Source: Siccirubricoccus sp. G192 (GTDB taxonomy: Bacteria > Pseudomonadota > Alphaproteobacteria > Acetobacterales > Acetobacteraceae). Taken from it: 64,000 nucleotides of DNA. The stretch covers positions 2,515,501 through 2,579,500 of the forward strand of contig NZ_JAHREN010000001.1 of the NCBI RefSeq assembly GCF_019084075.1, in the 5' to 3' direction. The stretch's first letter is position 1. Each line of letters begins with the position of its first letter. Both the position numbers and the translations under genes were made by a program. This document shows positions 1-8,990 of the stretch, piece after piece. Under the pieces are notes generated by a model, which had not been told where the DNA came from, ran no database searches, and worked only from the letters and a program-made list of their open reading frames with translations.

Positions 1-432
1 CCGCGCGATCGCCTCCATGGCCGAGAGCGCGGCGGCGGTCTCCACCAGGCCGATCAGCCTGATATGGCCCTGCGGCACGCCGGCGGCGGCCTCGGCCTCG
101 GCGACATGCTCCGCCAGCAGGCGCACATGGTCCGGGCCCATCAGCTTGGTCAGGATCAGCGCATCGGCACCGGCGGCCACCGCCGCGTCGATATCCGGCA
201 CCGCCAAGCGCAGCGGCTGGTTGATGCGCACGCAGACCTCAGCGCCGCCCTGCCGCACCATCGGCACCGCCGCGGCCAGCGCGGCGCGGGCGGCGGCTTT
301 CTCACCGGGGGCGATGGCGTCCTCGAGGTCGAGGATGATCGCATCGGCGCCGCGGGTATGCGCCTTGGCGACGAATTTCTCCTGCGTCGCGGGCACGTAG
401 AGCAGGGAACGCCACTGGGGCAGCTTGCGCAT
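1..432 (-). CDS. HpcH/HpaI aldolase / citrate lyase beta-like (CoA ester lyase), partial
   Basis: The reverse strand reads in frame from an ATG at 432 to the left edge of the window, giving 144 residues of N-terminal sequence. Near residue 10 it has LLYVPA, then GADAIILDLEDAI, then a VRIN strand. This is the usual start of the CitE/HpcH family of TIM-barrel lyases, which cleave or form C-C bonds in CoA thioesters such as citryl-, malyl- or citramalyl-CoA; the acidic pair in DLEDA is the expected metal-binding region. It follows the deacetylase-like gene by two bases on the same strand, so the two are probably co-transcribed. The C-terminus lies outside the window and the exact substrate cannot be told. 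Confidence 0.85.
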   Translation of the reverse strand, partial: MRKLPQWRSLLYVPATQEKFVAKAHTRGADAIILDLEDAIAPGEKAAARAALAAAVPMVRQGGAEVCVRINQPLRLAVPDIDAAVAAGADALILTKLMGPDHVRLLAEHVAEAEAAAGVPQGHIRLIGLVETAAALSAMEAIAR

Positions 433-434
433 GG

Positions 435-1343
435 TCAGTCCTTCAGCATTTCGGAGCCCGGCACCAGGCCGGGCGGCAGGGTGGCGACATGGCGGGCGAG
501 CGCGCCGGGCCGCGTCACCCAGAGCCGCTCGCGCTGCGAGAGGATGTGGCGCAGCGCCTCGCGCAATGGCCGAAGCCGGAAAGGCTGGCCGGTGATGAAG
601 GGGTGCAGCACCACGCTGCAGACCAGCGGGCGGTGGCGCGACTGCTCCAGCATCTCGTCGAACTGGTCCACGATCATCTCGGCGAATTCGCGGCCGGAAT
701 GCTGGCGGAAGACCAGGGCCGGGCTGTCGTTCAGCTCGACGGAATAGGGCACGGAAAGGATCGGCCCGGCGCGCGTCCGCATCCAGAAGGGCTGGTCGTC
801 CGCCGGCCAGTCCATGACATAGGAGAAGCCCTCCTCCCGCAGCAGGTCCAGGGTGGCGGGGCTCTGCGCGATATAGGGGCCGAGCCAGCCGGCGGGCGCG
901 CTGCCGCTGTGGCGGCGGATGCCCTCGCGGCTTTCGGCGATGAGGCGGCGCTCATCCTCCTCCCACAGCCCGTCCTGGCGTTCGGCATTGGTGCGGCCAT
1001 GGCCGACGAACTCGTCGCCGCGGGCCAGCAGGGCGGGGGCGATCTCTGGGCAATGGTCCAGCACGGCGGTATTGACGTTGTGCGCGCAGGGCAGATCCAG
1101 CTCGTCCAGCATCTCCAGCAGGGACCAGAGGCCGACGCGGTTGCCGTAGTCCCGCCAGGCATAGTTGCGCTGGTTCTGCGCCGCGCCGGGCTGCGCGCTG
1201 TCGCTGCCGAGGCCGGCGCGGAAGGCGAAATGCTCGATGTTGTTGCAGACCAGCAGCGCCAGCCGCGTGCCGTTCGGCCATTCATAGGCGGGGCGATCCT
1301 TGATCGCGCTATGGGCATAGCGCCCATGGGCCGGCAGCTTCAC
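435..1343 (-). CDS. Polysaccharide deacetylase (NodB-fold) family hydrolase, PuuE/allantoinase-like
   Basis: About 302 residues from a GTG at 1343, chosen because AGGGAGA lies just upstream; an in-frame ATG at 1391 would add 16 unconvincing residues. The protein has the opening typical of the PuuE-like branch of NodB-fold enzymes (GRYAHSAI, then a LALLVCNNIEHF strand), a GHGR segment near the middle and VLHPFITGQPFR near the end. NodB-fold enzymes are metal-dependent hydrolases of acetamido groups, but this cytosolic branch without a signal peptide often acts on small amides or ureides such as allantoin. It overlaps nothing, and its stop is two bases before the CoA ester lyase, so a small-molecule catabolic role is more likely than cell-wall work. 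Substrate unknown. Confidence 0.78.
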   Translation of the reverse strand: MKLPAHGRYAHSAIKDRPAYEWPNGTRLALLVCNNIEHFAFRAGLGSDSAQPGAAQNQRNYAWRDYGNRVGLWSLLEMLDELDLPCAHNVNTAVLDHCPEIAPALLARGDEFVGHGRTNAERQDGLWEEDERRLIAESREGIRRHSGSAPAGWLGPYIAQSPATLDLLREEGFSYVMDWPADDQPFWMRTRAGPILSVPYSVELNDSPALVFRQHSGREFAEMIVDQFDEMLEQSRHRPLVCSVVLHPFITGQPFRLRPLREALRHILSQRERLWVTRPGALARHVATLPPGLVPGSEMLKD

Positions 1344-1525
1344 GCGGGCTCTCCCTGGATCAACGGCCACCCGATGACCGGAGGGCCGCATGGCCCGGAG
1401 GTCTGAATCGGCTGGCGATACCGAACGCTATGGCCCGCCAGGGGGCGGCGCAACCTGCCCCCGTCTGGACCCCGCCGCCCACCCTGCTAAAACCTTCCCG
1501 ACCGATCTCGCGGGAGGAAATGCCT

Positions 1526-3064
1526 ATGCCGGCCGATGGTGCGGGTGCCGCCGACAATTTCGACGTCATCGTGGTGGGTGGCGGCAATGCCGCCTTCTGC
1601 GCGGCGCTCTCGGCGCAGGAACAGGGCGCCCGGGTGGTGGTGCTGGAACGCGCGCCGGAGGAGGAAGCCGGCGGCAATACCCGTTTCACCGCCGGCAACA
1701 TCCGCTTCGCCTATCGCGGCGTCGAGGATCTGCGGGAGATCATGCCGGATCTGACGGATGCGGAGTGCGCCATCACCGATTTCGGCACCTACACCGAAGA
1801 CCAGTTCTTCGACGACATGTTCCGCGTCACGCGGAACCGCACCGACCCGAACCTCTGCGAGATCCTGGTCCGCCGCAGCCTCGAGACGATGAAGTGGCTG
1901 AAGGACAAGGGCGTGAAATTCGCCCCGATCTGGGGCCAGCAGGCCTTCAAGGTGGAGGGAAGGTTCAAGTTCTGGGGCGGCCTGACCGTCGCCGCCTATG
2001 GCGGCGGACCCGGCCTGGTGCAGGCCGAGACCGAGGCCGCGAAGAAGCGCGGCATCGAGATCCGCTACGCGACCCGCGCCCAGGAGATATTGTACGACGG
2101 CTTCCGCGTGCAGGGGATGCGGGTGAAGGCGCCCGGCCGCATCTACGACATCAAGGCACCCTGTGTGGTGCTGGCCGCCGGCGGCTTCCAGAGCGATGCC
2201 GAGATGCGCACGCGCTATCTCGGCCCGGGCTGGGAACTGGCGAAGGTGCGCGGCACCCGCTTCAACACCGGCGACGGCATCAAGATGGCGCTGGCGATCG
2301 GCGCCTCGCCCTTCGGCAACTGGTCGGGCTGCCATGCCGTGCAGTGGGACTTCAACGCGCCGGGATTCGGCGACCTCGCGGTCGGCGACGCCTTCCAGAA
2401 GCACTCCTACCCCTGGTCGGTGCTGATCAATGCCAATGGCCGCCGCTTCCTCGACGAGGGCGCCGATTTCCGCAACTACACCTACGCCAAATACGGCCGC
2501 GTGGTGCTGGAGCAGCCCGGCAATTTCGCCTGGCAGGTCTTCGACCAGCAGGTCGTCCAGCAGTTGCGCGACGAGTACCGCATCAGGCAGGTGACCAAGG
2601 TGAAGGCCGAGACGCTGGAGGAGCTGGCCGGGAAGCTCGATGGCGTGGACGGCAAGGCCTTCCTGGAGGAGATCCGCGCCTACAACGCCGCGGTCCGCCA
2701 GGACATCCCCTTCAACCCGAACATCAAGGACGGCCGCTGCACCGAGGGGCTGGCCGTCAACAAGTCCAACTGGGCCAATACCATCGAGAAGGGGCCCTTC
2801 GAGGCCTACCAGGTCGGCTGCGGCATCACCTTCACCTTCGGGGGCCTGCGCATCGACACCGAGGCGCGGGTGCTGGACGACGACCAGCAGCCGATCGCCG
2901 GCCTCTATGCCTGCGGCGAGCTGGTGGGCGGCATCTTCTACTTCAACTACCCGGGCGGTTCCGGCCTCATCAACGGCGCGGTCTTCGGCAAGCTGGCGGG
3001 CGCGACGGCGGTGGCCGACCTCAAGACCAATGCCGGGGGCGCGGCCGCGCCGGTGCCGGCTTGA
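1526..3064 (+). CDS. tcuA: FAD-dependent tricarballylate dehydrogenase TcuA-like
   Basis: 512 residues from the ATG at 1526, six bases after GGAGGAA; an open frame extends upstream to 1430 but has no ribosome site. The N-terminus holds the FAD-binding Rossmann motif VVGGGNAAFCAAL, followed by VVVLERAPEEEAGGNTRF. The C-terminal part has GLYACGELVGG and YPGGSGLINGAVFGK, the second FAD contact of the fumarate reductase/succinate dehydrogenase flavoprotein family. TcuA oxidises tricarballylate to cis-aconitate. The TcuB electron-transfer partner and TcuC transporter are not in the window; a Bug receptor gene sits convergently next door, which may supply a tri- or dicarboxylate. A related flavoprotein acting on another carboxylate is possible. 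Confidence 0.82.
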   Translation: MPADGAGAADNFDVIVVGGGNAAFCAALSAQEQGARVVVLERAPEEEAGGNTRFTAGNIRFAYRGVEDLREIMPDLTDAECAITDFGTYTEDQFFDDMFRVTRNRTDPNLCEILVRRSLETMKWLKDKGVKFAPIWGQQAFKVEGRFKFWGGLTVAAYGGGPGLVQAETEAAKKRGIEIRYATRAQEILYDGFRVQGMRVKAPGRIYDIKAPCVVLAAGGFQSDAEMRTRYLGPGWELAKVRGTRFNTGDGIKMALAIGASPFGNWSGCHAVQWDFNAPGFGDLAVGDAFQKHSYPWSVLINANGRRFLDEGADFRNYTYAKYGRVVLEQPGNFAWQVFDQQVVQQLRDEYRIRQVTKVKAETLEELAGKLDGVDGKAFLEEIRAYNAAVRQDIPFNPNIKDGRCTEGLAVNKSNWANTIEKGPFEAYQVGCGITFTFGGLRIDTEARVLDDDQQPIAGLYACGELVGGIFYFNYPGGSGLINGAVFGKLAGATAVADLKTNAGGAAAPVPA

Positions 3065-3071
3065 GTCTGGT

Positions 3072-3096
3072 CGGGGCGGGGTTGGACCCCGCCCCG
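3072..3096. terminator. Bidirectional hairpin terminator between convergent genes
   Basis: Perfect 10-bp stem, CGGGGCGGGG (3072-3081) and CCCCGCCCCG (3087-3096), around a five-base loop, in the 36-bp gap between the convergent stops of tcuA and the Bug gene. There is no clear U-tract, which is common in GC-rich genomes. Confidence 0.6.
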
Positions 3097-3100
3097 GCTG

Positions 3101-4090
3101 CTATTCCTGCTTCAGCCCGGCAGCCTTCACCACCGGGCCCCAGCGGTCGAATTCCTGCCGCACGAAGCGGTCGGTCTCGGCCGGGTCCATGTAGATCGGC
3201 TCGCTGCCCATCTCGGTGAGCCTGGCGCGGGTCGCCGGCGCATCCAGGATCTCGCGCAGCGCGGTGGAGAGCCGGTCGATCGCCGGCCGCGGCGTGCCGC
3301 GCGGCGCGAAGAGCCCGGTCCAGGACCGCACCGCATAATCCGCCACGCCCTGCTCCGCCACGGTCGGGATATCCGGCCGGCTCGGCACCCGGTTCTCGGT
3401 GCCCACGGCCAGGATGCGGACCAGGCCGGCCTCGGCGGGCGGGAGCATGGTCGGCAGGTTGAGGAAGACCACCGGGATGGTGCCGGAGATCACATCCGCC
3501 AGCGCCGGTCCGCCGCCGCGATAGGGCACATGCGTCATGTCGAGCCCGGTCCGCAGCCGGAACAGCTCCCCGGCCAGATGGTTCGAGGAACCGACGCCGG
3601 AGGAGCCGAAGCTGATCCCGTGCGGCAAGGACTTCACCTTGGCGATCAGTTCCTGGATGTTGGTCACGCCAAAGGCGGTATTCGCCGCCACCACATTCGG
3701 CACATCTACCAGCATCGCCACGCCGTGGAAGGCCTGGCGCACATCGTAGCCGAGATCGGTCGCGATCAGCGCATGGAAGACATGGTTGGAGGCGGAGGAG
3801 ACCAGGAAGGTCAGCCCGTCCGGCCGCGCCCGGGCGACCAGCCCCATGCCGACGGCACCGCCGCCGCCCGGCCGGTTCTCCACCACGAAGGGCTGGCCGA
3901 AGCGCGCTTCCAACTGCGGCGCCAGCAGCCGCGCCGCGACATCATTGGAGCCGCCGGGCGCCCAGGGCACCATCAGCGTCACCGGCCGGTTCGGCCAGCC
4001 ATCCTGCGCCCGGGCAGCGGCGGGGAGCAGCAGGGCAGGCGCGGCCAGGGCCGAGGTGATGATCGCGGCGCGGCGGGTCAGGCGGGGCAT
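3101..4090 (-). CDS. Bug/TctC family periplasmic solute-binding receptor
   Basis: 329 residues from the ATG at 4090, preceded by GGAGAG; the frame is open to 4153 without a ribosome site. An Arg-rich N-terminus, a hydrophobic run and an ARAQ cleavage site at about residue 28 mark a Sec or Tat signal peptide. The mature part has the family landmarks: WPNRPVTLMVPWAPGG, VVENRPGGGG, ARARPDG, GSSGVGSSNHLAGE and PTVAEQGV. Bug proteins bind small carboxylates and pass them to TctA/TctB membrane subunits or act as sensors. No tctA or tctB is near. It is convergent to tcuA and divergent from the isopropylmalate-dehydrogenase-like gene, so a carboxylate ligand is likely. Confidence 0.9.
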   Translation of the reverse strand: MPRLTRRAAIITSALAAPALLLPAAARAQDGWPNRPVTLMVPWAPGGSNDVAARLLAPQLEARFGQPFVVENRPGGGGAVGMGLVARARPDGLTFLVSSASNHVFHALIATDLGYDVRQAFHGVAMLVDVPNVVAANTAFGVTNIQELIAKVKSLPHGISFGSSGVGSSNHLAGELFRLRTGLDMTHVPYRGGGPALADVISGTIPVVFLNLPTMLPPAEAGLVRILAVGTENRVPSRPDIPTVAEQGVADYAVRSWTGLFAPRGTPRPAIDRLSTALREILDAPATRARLTEMGSEPIYMDPAETDRFVRQEFDRWGPVVKAAGLKQE

Positions 4091-4230
4091 CGGGCTCTCC
4101 GGCGGGTCTTGCTTGGGCTGGATTCTAGAGCGGAACGCGCGGCGGTGGAACACGCTCCCCCCCCCTGGCCAGACGTGGCCAGGTATCCGACATTCCGCCG
4201 CGACGGACTTCAGCAGGGGAATCGATTCGC

Positions 4231-5295
4231 ATGCGCCTTATCGTGCTGCCCGGCGACGGCATCGGACCGGAGATCACCGATGCGACGCTGGAGGTGCTGC
4301 AGGCCGCCTCCGCCCGCTTCGGGCTCGGCCTCGACCTGGTGCCCATGGCGGCAGGCCGCGCCACCCTGGAGGCGCAGGGCGAGACCATCCCGGCCGGGGT
4401 GGATGCCGCCGTGCGGGCGGCGGATGGGCTGATCCTAGGCCCGATGGACACCCATGCCTATGCCGGCCAGGGCGGCGGCGCGGTGAATCCCTCCGCCTTC
4501 TTCCGCCGCGGACTCGACCTTTTCGCCAATATTCGGCCGGCGCGGACCTTCCCCGGCCTCCGTGCGCCGACCGGCGCGGAATTCGACCTGGTGGTGGTGC
4601 GGGAGAATACCGAGGGCTTCTACGCCGACCGCAACATGGAAGCCGGCAATGCCGAGATCCTGGTGACGCCTGACGTGGTGGTCTCCATGCGCCGCATCAC
4701 CAAACCCTGCTGCGACCGGATCGCCGCCGCCGCCTTCCGCCTGGCGGCGCGCCGCCGCCGGCATGTGACCTCCGTGCACAAGGCCAATGTGCTGACCCGC
4801 GGCGACGGCATGTTCCTGGCCAGTTGCCGCGCCGAGGCGGCAGCGCATCCCGACATCGCCTATGACGAGGTGATCGTGGATGCCATGGCGGCGCATCTGG
4901 TCCGCAAGCCGGAGCGCTTCGACGTGGTCGTCACCACCAACATGTTCGGCGACATCCTCTCCGACCTGGCGATCGAGCTTTCCGGCAGCCTCGGCCTCGG
5001 CGGCTCGATCAATGCCGGGGAGCATGGCTGCATGGCGCAGGCCTCGCACGGCTCGGCGCCGGATATCGCCGGGCAGGGCATCGCCAACCCGGCCTCGCTG
5101 ATCCTCTCGGCCGGGATGCTGCTCGGCTGGCTGGCGGAGCGGGGCGGCGGCAATGCCTATGCCGCGGCGGCGGGGGCGATAGAGGCGGCGGTGGCGGGCA
5201 GCATCGCGGCGGGGGAGGGGACGCGCGATGTCGGCGGCCGGCTCGGCACCGCCGCCATGGGGCATGCCGTGGCGGGGCGCGTGACGGGCGGCTGA
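4231..5295 (+). CDS. Isocitrate/isopropylmalate dehydrogenase family enzyme
   Basis: 354 residues from the ATG at 4231, with AGGGGAA nine bases upstream. The start LPGDGIGPEI and the signature NMFGDILSDLAIELSGSLG (about residues 232-250) place it in the beta-decarboxylating dehydrogenase family (LeuB, IDH, tartrate/malate and homoisocitrate dehydrogenases). VRENTEGFYADR carries the substrate arginine and the residues that differ between subgroups. These enzymes oxidise a 2-hydroxy acid with NAD(P) and metal and decarboxylate the product. It stands divergently from a Bug receptor gene with a 140-bp shared upstream region, and no leuC/leuD is present, so a catabolic role on malate, tartrate or a similar acid is more likely than leucine synthesis. 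Confidence 0.82.
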   Translation: MRLIVLPGDGIGPEITDATLEVLQAASARFGLGLDLVPMAAGRATLEAQGETIPAGVDAAVRAADGLILGPMDTHAYAGQGGGAVNPSAFFRRGLDLFANIRPARTFPGLRAPTGAEFDLVVVRENTEGFYADRNMEAGNAEILVTPDVVVSMRRITKPCCDRIAAAAFRLAARRRRHVTSVHKANVLTRGDGMFLASCRAEAAAHPDIAYDEVIVDAMAAHLVRKPERFDVVVTTNMFGDILSDLAIELSGSLGLGGSINAGEHGCMAQASHGSAPDIAGQGIANPASLILSAGMLLGWLAERGGGNAYAAAAGAIEAAVAGSIAAGEGTRDVGGRLGTAAMGHAVAGRVTGG

Positions 5296-5311
5296 CACAG
5301 CAAGGCCGGCT

Positions 5312-6148
5312 TCAGCCCTTGAACAGGCTGAGCAGCGACTGCGGCGCCTGGTTGGCGATGCCGAGCGCCTGGGTGCCGAGTTGCTGGCGGATCTGCAGGG
5401 ATTGCAGCTTCGCCGATTCCTTCGCCATGTCGGCGTCGATCAGGGCGCCGAGGCCGCTTTCCTGCGCGTCCAGGATGGCCTTATTGTAGGTGATCTGGCT
5501 GTCGACATAGTTCGAGTAGCTGCCGAAATTGTTCAGGGTGGTCAGCGTGCTGGTGATGGCCTTGCCGAGCGCGCCGGTCTTGGTGAGCGCAGCGGAGGCA
5601 TCGCCGCGGGTCCAGGCATTGGCGCCCGAGACCGCGTTGAAGATGTTGGTCGCCGCCTTGGAGCCGTTGAAGGTGTAGTAGCTGCCGGAGCCGTTGCTGA
5701 CGACCTTCACCGGCAGCGTGGCCGGGTCGTTCAGCACGTTCACGCCGTTGTAGCTGGCATCCTTGATGAAGGACTGGACGTTGTTGGTCAGTTCCTTCGC
5801 CTGCGACTGGTACTGGGTGCGCTGTTCCGCGGTGATGGTGCCATCGGCCAGCTTGATCGCCACCTCCTTCAGCTTGGACAGCGTGCCCGAGACATTCTCC
5901 AGCGCGGTGTTCGAGACATCGAGCAGGCCCTTGACCCCGCCAAGCTGCTGATTGGCGGAATTCGTGGCGGCGACATCGCTGCGGATGCGCTGCGCGACCG
6001 CGAAGGCCGCGCCGTCATCCTTGGCATCCGCCACGCGGTAGCCGGTGGAGATGCGCTTCTGGGTCGCCGCCAGGTCGTCGGAGGTGCGGTTCAGCGACTG
6101 CAGCGCCACCATGGCGCCGGTGTTGGTATTCACCGAATTCAGCGGCAT
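5312..6148 (-). CDS. Flagellin (short alphaproteobacterial type)
   Basis: 278 residues from the ATG at 6148, which follows AGGGGAAA; a TTG at 6166 is also in frame but badly placed. The N-terminal D0/D1 region has SVNTNTGAMVALQSLNRT, followed by LAATQKRISTGYRV and DDGAAFAVAQRIR. The C-terminal helix has DADMAKESAKLQSLQIRQQL and LSLFKG at the end. The variable D2/D3 centre is only about 100 residues, much shorter than the enterobacterial protein and typical of alphaproteobacteria. It forms the extracellular flagellar filament after export through the flagellar apparatus. No other flagellar gene is in the window. It stands divergently next to the rhamnose and glycosyltransferase genes, which may mean that the filament is glycosylated. 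Confidence 0.95.
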   Translation of the reverse strand: MPLNSVNTNTGAMVALQSLNRTSDDLAATQKRISTGYRVADAKDDGAAFAVAQRIRSDVAATNSANQQLGGVKGLLDVSNTALENVSGTLSKLKEVAIKLADGTITAEQRTQYQSQAKELTNNVQSFIKDASYNGVNVLNDPATLPVKVVSNGSGSYYTFNGSKAATNIFNAVSGANAWTRGDASAALTKTGALGKAITSTLTTLNNFGSYSNYVDSQITYNKAILDAQESGLGALIDADMAKESAKLQSLQIRQQLGTQALGIANQAPQSLLSLFKG

Positions 6149-6261
6149 CGGGCTTTTCCCCTGCAATGGCCCCGATCCTGGGGCGGCTGAGCGACAGGTT
6201 GCACAACCGGGATGAAGGCGAGGTTAAGCGCGGCGAGTGAATTCCGTGCCGGCTGGCCGGA

Positions 6262-6273
6262 GGGGGATCCCCC
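6262..6273. repeat. 12-bp perfect palindrome in the flagellin/rfbC gap
   Basis: GGGGGATCCCCC is a perfect palindrome about 115 bases upstream of the flagellin start and about 125 bases upstream of rfbC. It may be an operator or chance in GC-rich DNA. The 247-bp gap must hold promoters for both directions, but no clear sigma-54 or sigma-28 site was recognised. Confidence 0.3.
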
Positions 6274-6395
6274 CTGGCACCTAACGGGTATACGAGAGCG
6301 CTTGACTTCAACCATAGATTGTCTACTGATTGGACCGGCAGCGGGAAGCCGCCGCATTCCTCCAGCTTTGTCGGATCCAGGTCCCGGGGTGCTCG

Positions 6396-6998
6396 ATGCT
6401 CGCGCAAATCTTGAAGGATGCCCCGCCTCTCGCCTCCGGCAATTTCCTGGCGCTGGGATTGGGCATGCCGGGCCCCGTGCTGGTGGAGGCACGGCGTTTC
6501 GGCGACCACCGGGGCTTCTTCCTGGAAACCTACAGCGCGCGGGACTTCGCCGCGCTCGGCATCATGGATGGCTTCGTGCAGGACAACCACTCGCTCTCGG
6601 CGCGGCCGGGCACGGTGCGGGGCCTGCACTTCCAGCTCCCGCCGCGGGCCCAGGCGAAGCTGGTGCGGGTGCTGCGGGGCTCGATCCTGGATGTGGCGGT
6701 GGACCTCAGGCGGTCCTCGCCGGGCTTCGGCCGGCATGTGGCGGTGGAGCTGAGCGCCACCAATGCGCGGCAGCTCTATATCCCGGCCGGCTTCGCGCAT
6801 GGCTTCTGCACCCTGGAGCCGGATACCGAGGTGGCCTACAAGGTGAGCGAGGTCTATGCCCCCGACCTCGACCGCAGCCTCGCCTGGGACGACCCGGACC
6901 TGGCGCTGCCCTGGCCCTTCGAGGCGGCGGCGGTGCAGCTTTCCGACAAGGACCGCCGGGCGCCGCGGCTCCGCGACCTGCCCGACTGTTTCGATTGA
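6396..6998 (+). CDS. rfbC: dTDP-4-dehydrorhamnose 3,5-epimerase
   Basis: RmlC epimerises dTDP-4-keto-6-deoxyglucose at C3 and C5, the second of the steps that make dTDP-L-rhamnose. The protein carries [12 protein letters not shown] near the start, then QDNHSLS and [12 protein letters not shown] (containing the catalytic histidine), then [15 protein letters not shown]. The start is uncertain: the ATG at 6396 gives 200 residues, and ATG 6462 gives 178, closer to the family's usual 180-190. Neither has a strong ribosome site. It heads a run of rfbC-B-D-A with 11-bp or shorter gaps, clearly one operon. Confidence 0.92.
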   Translation: MLAQILKDAPPLASGNFLALGLGMPGPVLVEARRFGDHRGFFLETYSARDFAALGIMDGFVQDNHSLSARPGTVRGLHFQLPPRAQAKLVRVLRGSILDVAVDLRRSSPGFGRHVAVELSATNARQLYIPAGFAHGFCTLEPDTEVAYKVSEVYAPDLDRSLAWDDPDLALPWPFEAAAVQLSDKDRRAPRLRDLPDCFD

Positions 6999-7009
6999 GC
7001 ATTCCCATC

Positions 7010-8089
7010 ATGCGCATTCTCGTCACCGGCGGCGCCGGCTTCATCGGCTCCGCCCTTACCCGCCACCTCGTGCTGGCGCGCGGCGCCGCGGTCCTGGTGG
7101 TGGACAAGCTCACCTATGCCGGCGACCGCCGCAGCCTGCGGGACTGCGAGGGCCGGCCGGGCTTCGGGTTCCTCGAAGCCGATATCGCCGACCTGCCGCG
7201 GATGCGCGCGGCCTTCGCCGAATTCCGGCCCGAGGCGGTGATGCACCTGGCCGCCGAGAGCCATGTCGACCGCTCGATCGCCGGCGCCGAGCCCTTCATC
7301 CACACCAATATCCAGGGCAGCTTCGCCCTGCTGGAGGCGGCGCGCGGCTACCATGCCGGGCTGGAGCCCGCCGCGCGCGAGCGCTTCCGCTTCCTGCATG
7401 TCTCGACCGACGAGGTCTTCGGCTCGCTGGGAGCCGGCGGCGCCTTCGATGAGGCGACGCCCTATGACCCGCGCTCGCCCTATTCCGCCAGCAAGGCGGC
7501 CTCCGACCACCTGGCGCGGGCCTGGCGGGAGACCTATGGGCTGCCGACCCTGGTCACCAACTGCTCGAACAATTACGGCCCCTTCCACTTCCCGGAGAAG
7601 CTGATCCCGCTCATCATCCTGAATGCGCTGGAGGGCCGACCGCTGCCGGTCTATGGCGATGGCGGGCATGTCCGGGACTGGCTCTTCGTGGACGACCATG
7701 TGCGTGCCCTGGTGGCGGCGGTGGAGCATGGCCGGCCCGGCGAGACCTATTGCATCGGCGGCCGCAGCGAGCGGCGCAACCTCGATGTGGTCGAGACGGT
7801 CTGCGACCTGCTCGATGCCCGCCGCCCCGGCCCCGCGAGCCTGGCCGGGCAGCCGCGGCGGTCGCTGATCCGCTTCGTGCCGGACCGCCCCGGGCATGAC
7901 CGGCGCTATGCCATCGACCCCGGCAAGATCGAGCGCGAGCTGGGCTGGCGGGCGGCCGAGAGCTTCGAGAGCGGCCTGGCCCGGACCATCGACTGGTATC
8001 TCGCCAATGAGTGGTGGTGGCGGCCCTTGCGCGAGCGGGTCTATGGCGGCGAGCGGCTCGGCCTGCTGCCCAGCGGGGAGGGTGCGTGA
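7010..8089 (+). CDS. rfbB: dTDP-glucose 4,6-dehydratase
   Basis: 359 residues. The NAD-binding Rossmann motif [12 protein letters not shown] lies at residues 5-16, followed by [21 protein letters not shown] and the catalytic [11 protein letters not shown] (Tyr-x3-Lys). Next come [17 protein letters not shown] and, nearer the C-terminus, [10 protein letters not shown]. This short-chain dehydrogenase converts dTDP-glucose into dTDP-4-keto-6-deoxyglucose, the substrate of RfbC. The ATG at 7010 is 11 bases after the rfbC stop. Its own stop overlaps the rfbD start by one base (TGATG), so translation is probably coupled. Confidence 0.96.
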   Translation: MRILVTGGAGFIGSALTRHLVLARGAAVLVVDKLTYAGDRRSLRDCEGRPGFGFLEADIADLPRMRAAFAEFRPEAVMHLAAESHVDRSIAGAEPFIHTNIQGSFALLEAARGYHAGLEPAARERFRFLHVSTDEVFGSLGAGGAFDEATPYDPRSPYSASKAASDHLARAWRETYGLPTLVTNCSNNYGPFHFPEKLIPLIILNALEGRPLPVYGDGGHVRDWLFVDDHVRALVAAVEHGRPGETYCIGGRSERRNLDVVETVCDLLDARRPGPASLAGQPRRSLIRFVPDRPGHDRRYAIDPGKIERELGWRAAESFESGLARTIDWYLANEWWWRPLRERVYGGERLGLLPSGEGA

Positions 8090-8990
8090 TGCGGGTCCTG
8101 GTGGTGGGCCGGCTCGGCCAGATCGCAACCGATTGTGCCACCGGCTGCCGGCGGCGGGCCATGCGATCCTGGCCGGCGAGCCGCCCGAGCTCGACCTGAC
8201 CAGCGCGGCCAGCCTCGATGCCGCGCTCGCCGGCTTCCGGCCGGACATCGTGGTGAATGCCGCCGCCTATACCGCGGTGGACCGGGCCGAGGACCAGGCC
8301 GAACTGGCCTTCGCGGTGAATGCCACCGGCCCCGGCCTGCTTGGCGAGGCAACGGCGCGGGCCGGCATCCCGGTGGTGCATTTCTCCACCGACTACGTCT
8401 TCGACGGCAGCCTCGGCCGGCCCTATACTGAGGCCGATCCGCCGGCCCCGGCCAGCGTCTATGGCGCCTCCAAGCTCGCGGGTGAGCGGCTGCTGCTGGC
8501 CGCCAATCCGCGCGCCCTGGTGCTGCGCACCGCATGGGTCTGCTCGGCGCATGGCGGCAATTTCGTCAAGACCATGCTGCGGCTGGGCCGCGAGCGGGCG
8601 GAACTCGGCGTGGTCGCCGACCAGCAGGGCGCGCCCAGCTTCGCCGACGACTTGGCCGATGCGGTGGTCAGCCTGTTGCCGCGCCTGGTAGCGGCGCCGG
8701 CCGGCGACCCCGCCTTCGGGGTCTTCCACCTGACGGGCGCGCCGCATACCACCTGGCACGGCTTCGCCCAGGCGATCTTCGAGGGTGCCGCGGCGCGCGG
8801 CCAGGCGGCGCCGCGGCTCGCCGCCATCACCACCGCCGACTACCCGACCCGGGCTAGGCGGCCGGCCGACAGTCGGCTGGATTGCCGCCGCAGCGCCGAG
8901 ATCCTCGGCATCGAGGCGGCCGACTGGCGGGCCGGGCTGGCGCGCTGCCTGGACGCGCTGCTGCCACGGAAGGAGGCCAATGCGGCATGA
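8089..8990 (+). CDS. rfbD: dTDP-4-dehydrorhamnose reductase (frameshifted near 8131-8136)
   Basis: RmlD reduces dTDP-4-keto-rhamnose to dTDP-L-rhamnose. The first 15 codons from the ATG at 8089 ([15 protein letters not shown]) are in one frame. The rest, from [20 protein letters not shown] onward with [21 protein letters not shown], the catalytic YGASKLAGE and [14 protein letters not shown], is in another. Adding one base in the ATTG at about 8132-8135 would join them as [12 protein letters not shown] and give 300 residues, the normal length. As read, the gene is broken by a one-base deletion. Because the rest of the rfb operon is intact, a sequencing error is more likely than real loss. Its stop overlaps the rfbA start. 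Confidence 0.9.

Noticed and set aside
6275..6280. TGGCAC as the -24 box of a sigma-54 promoter near flagellin
   Set aside because: It points away from flagellin and lacks a TTGC at the right distance.
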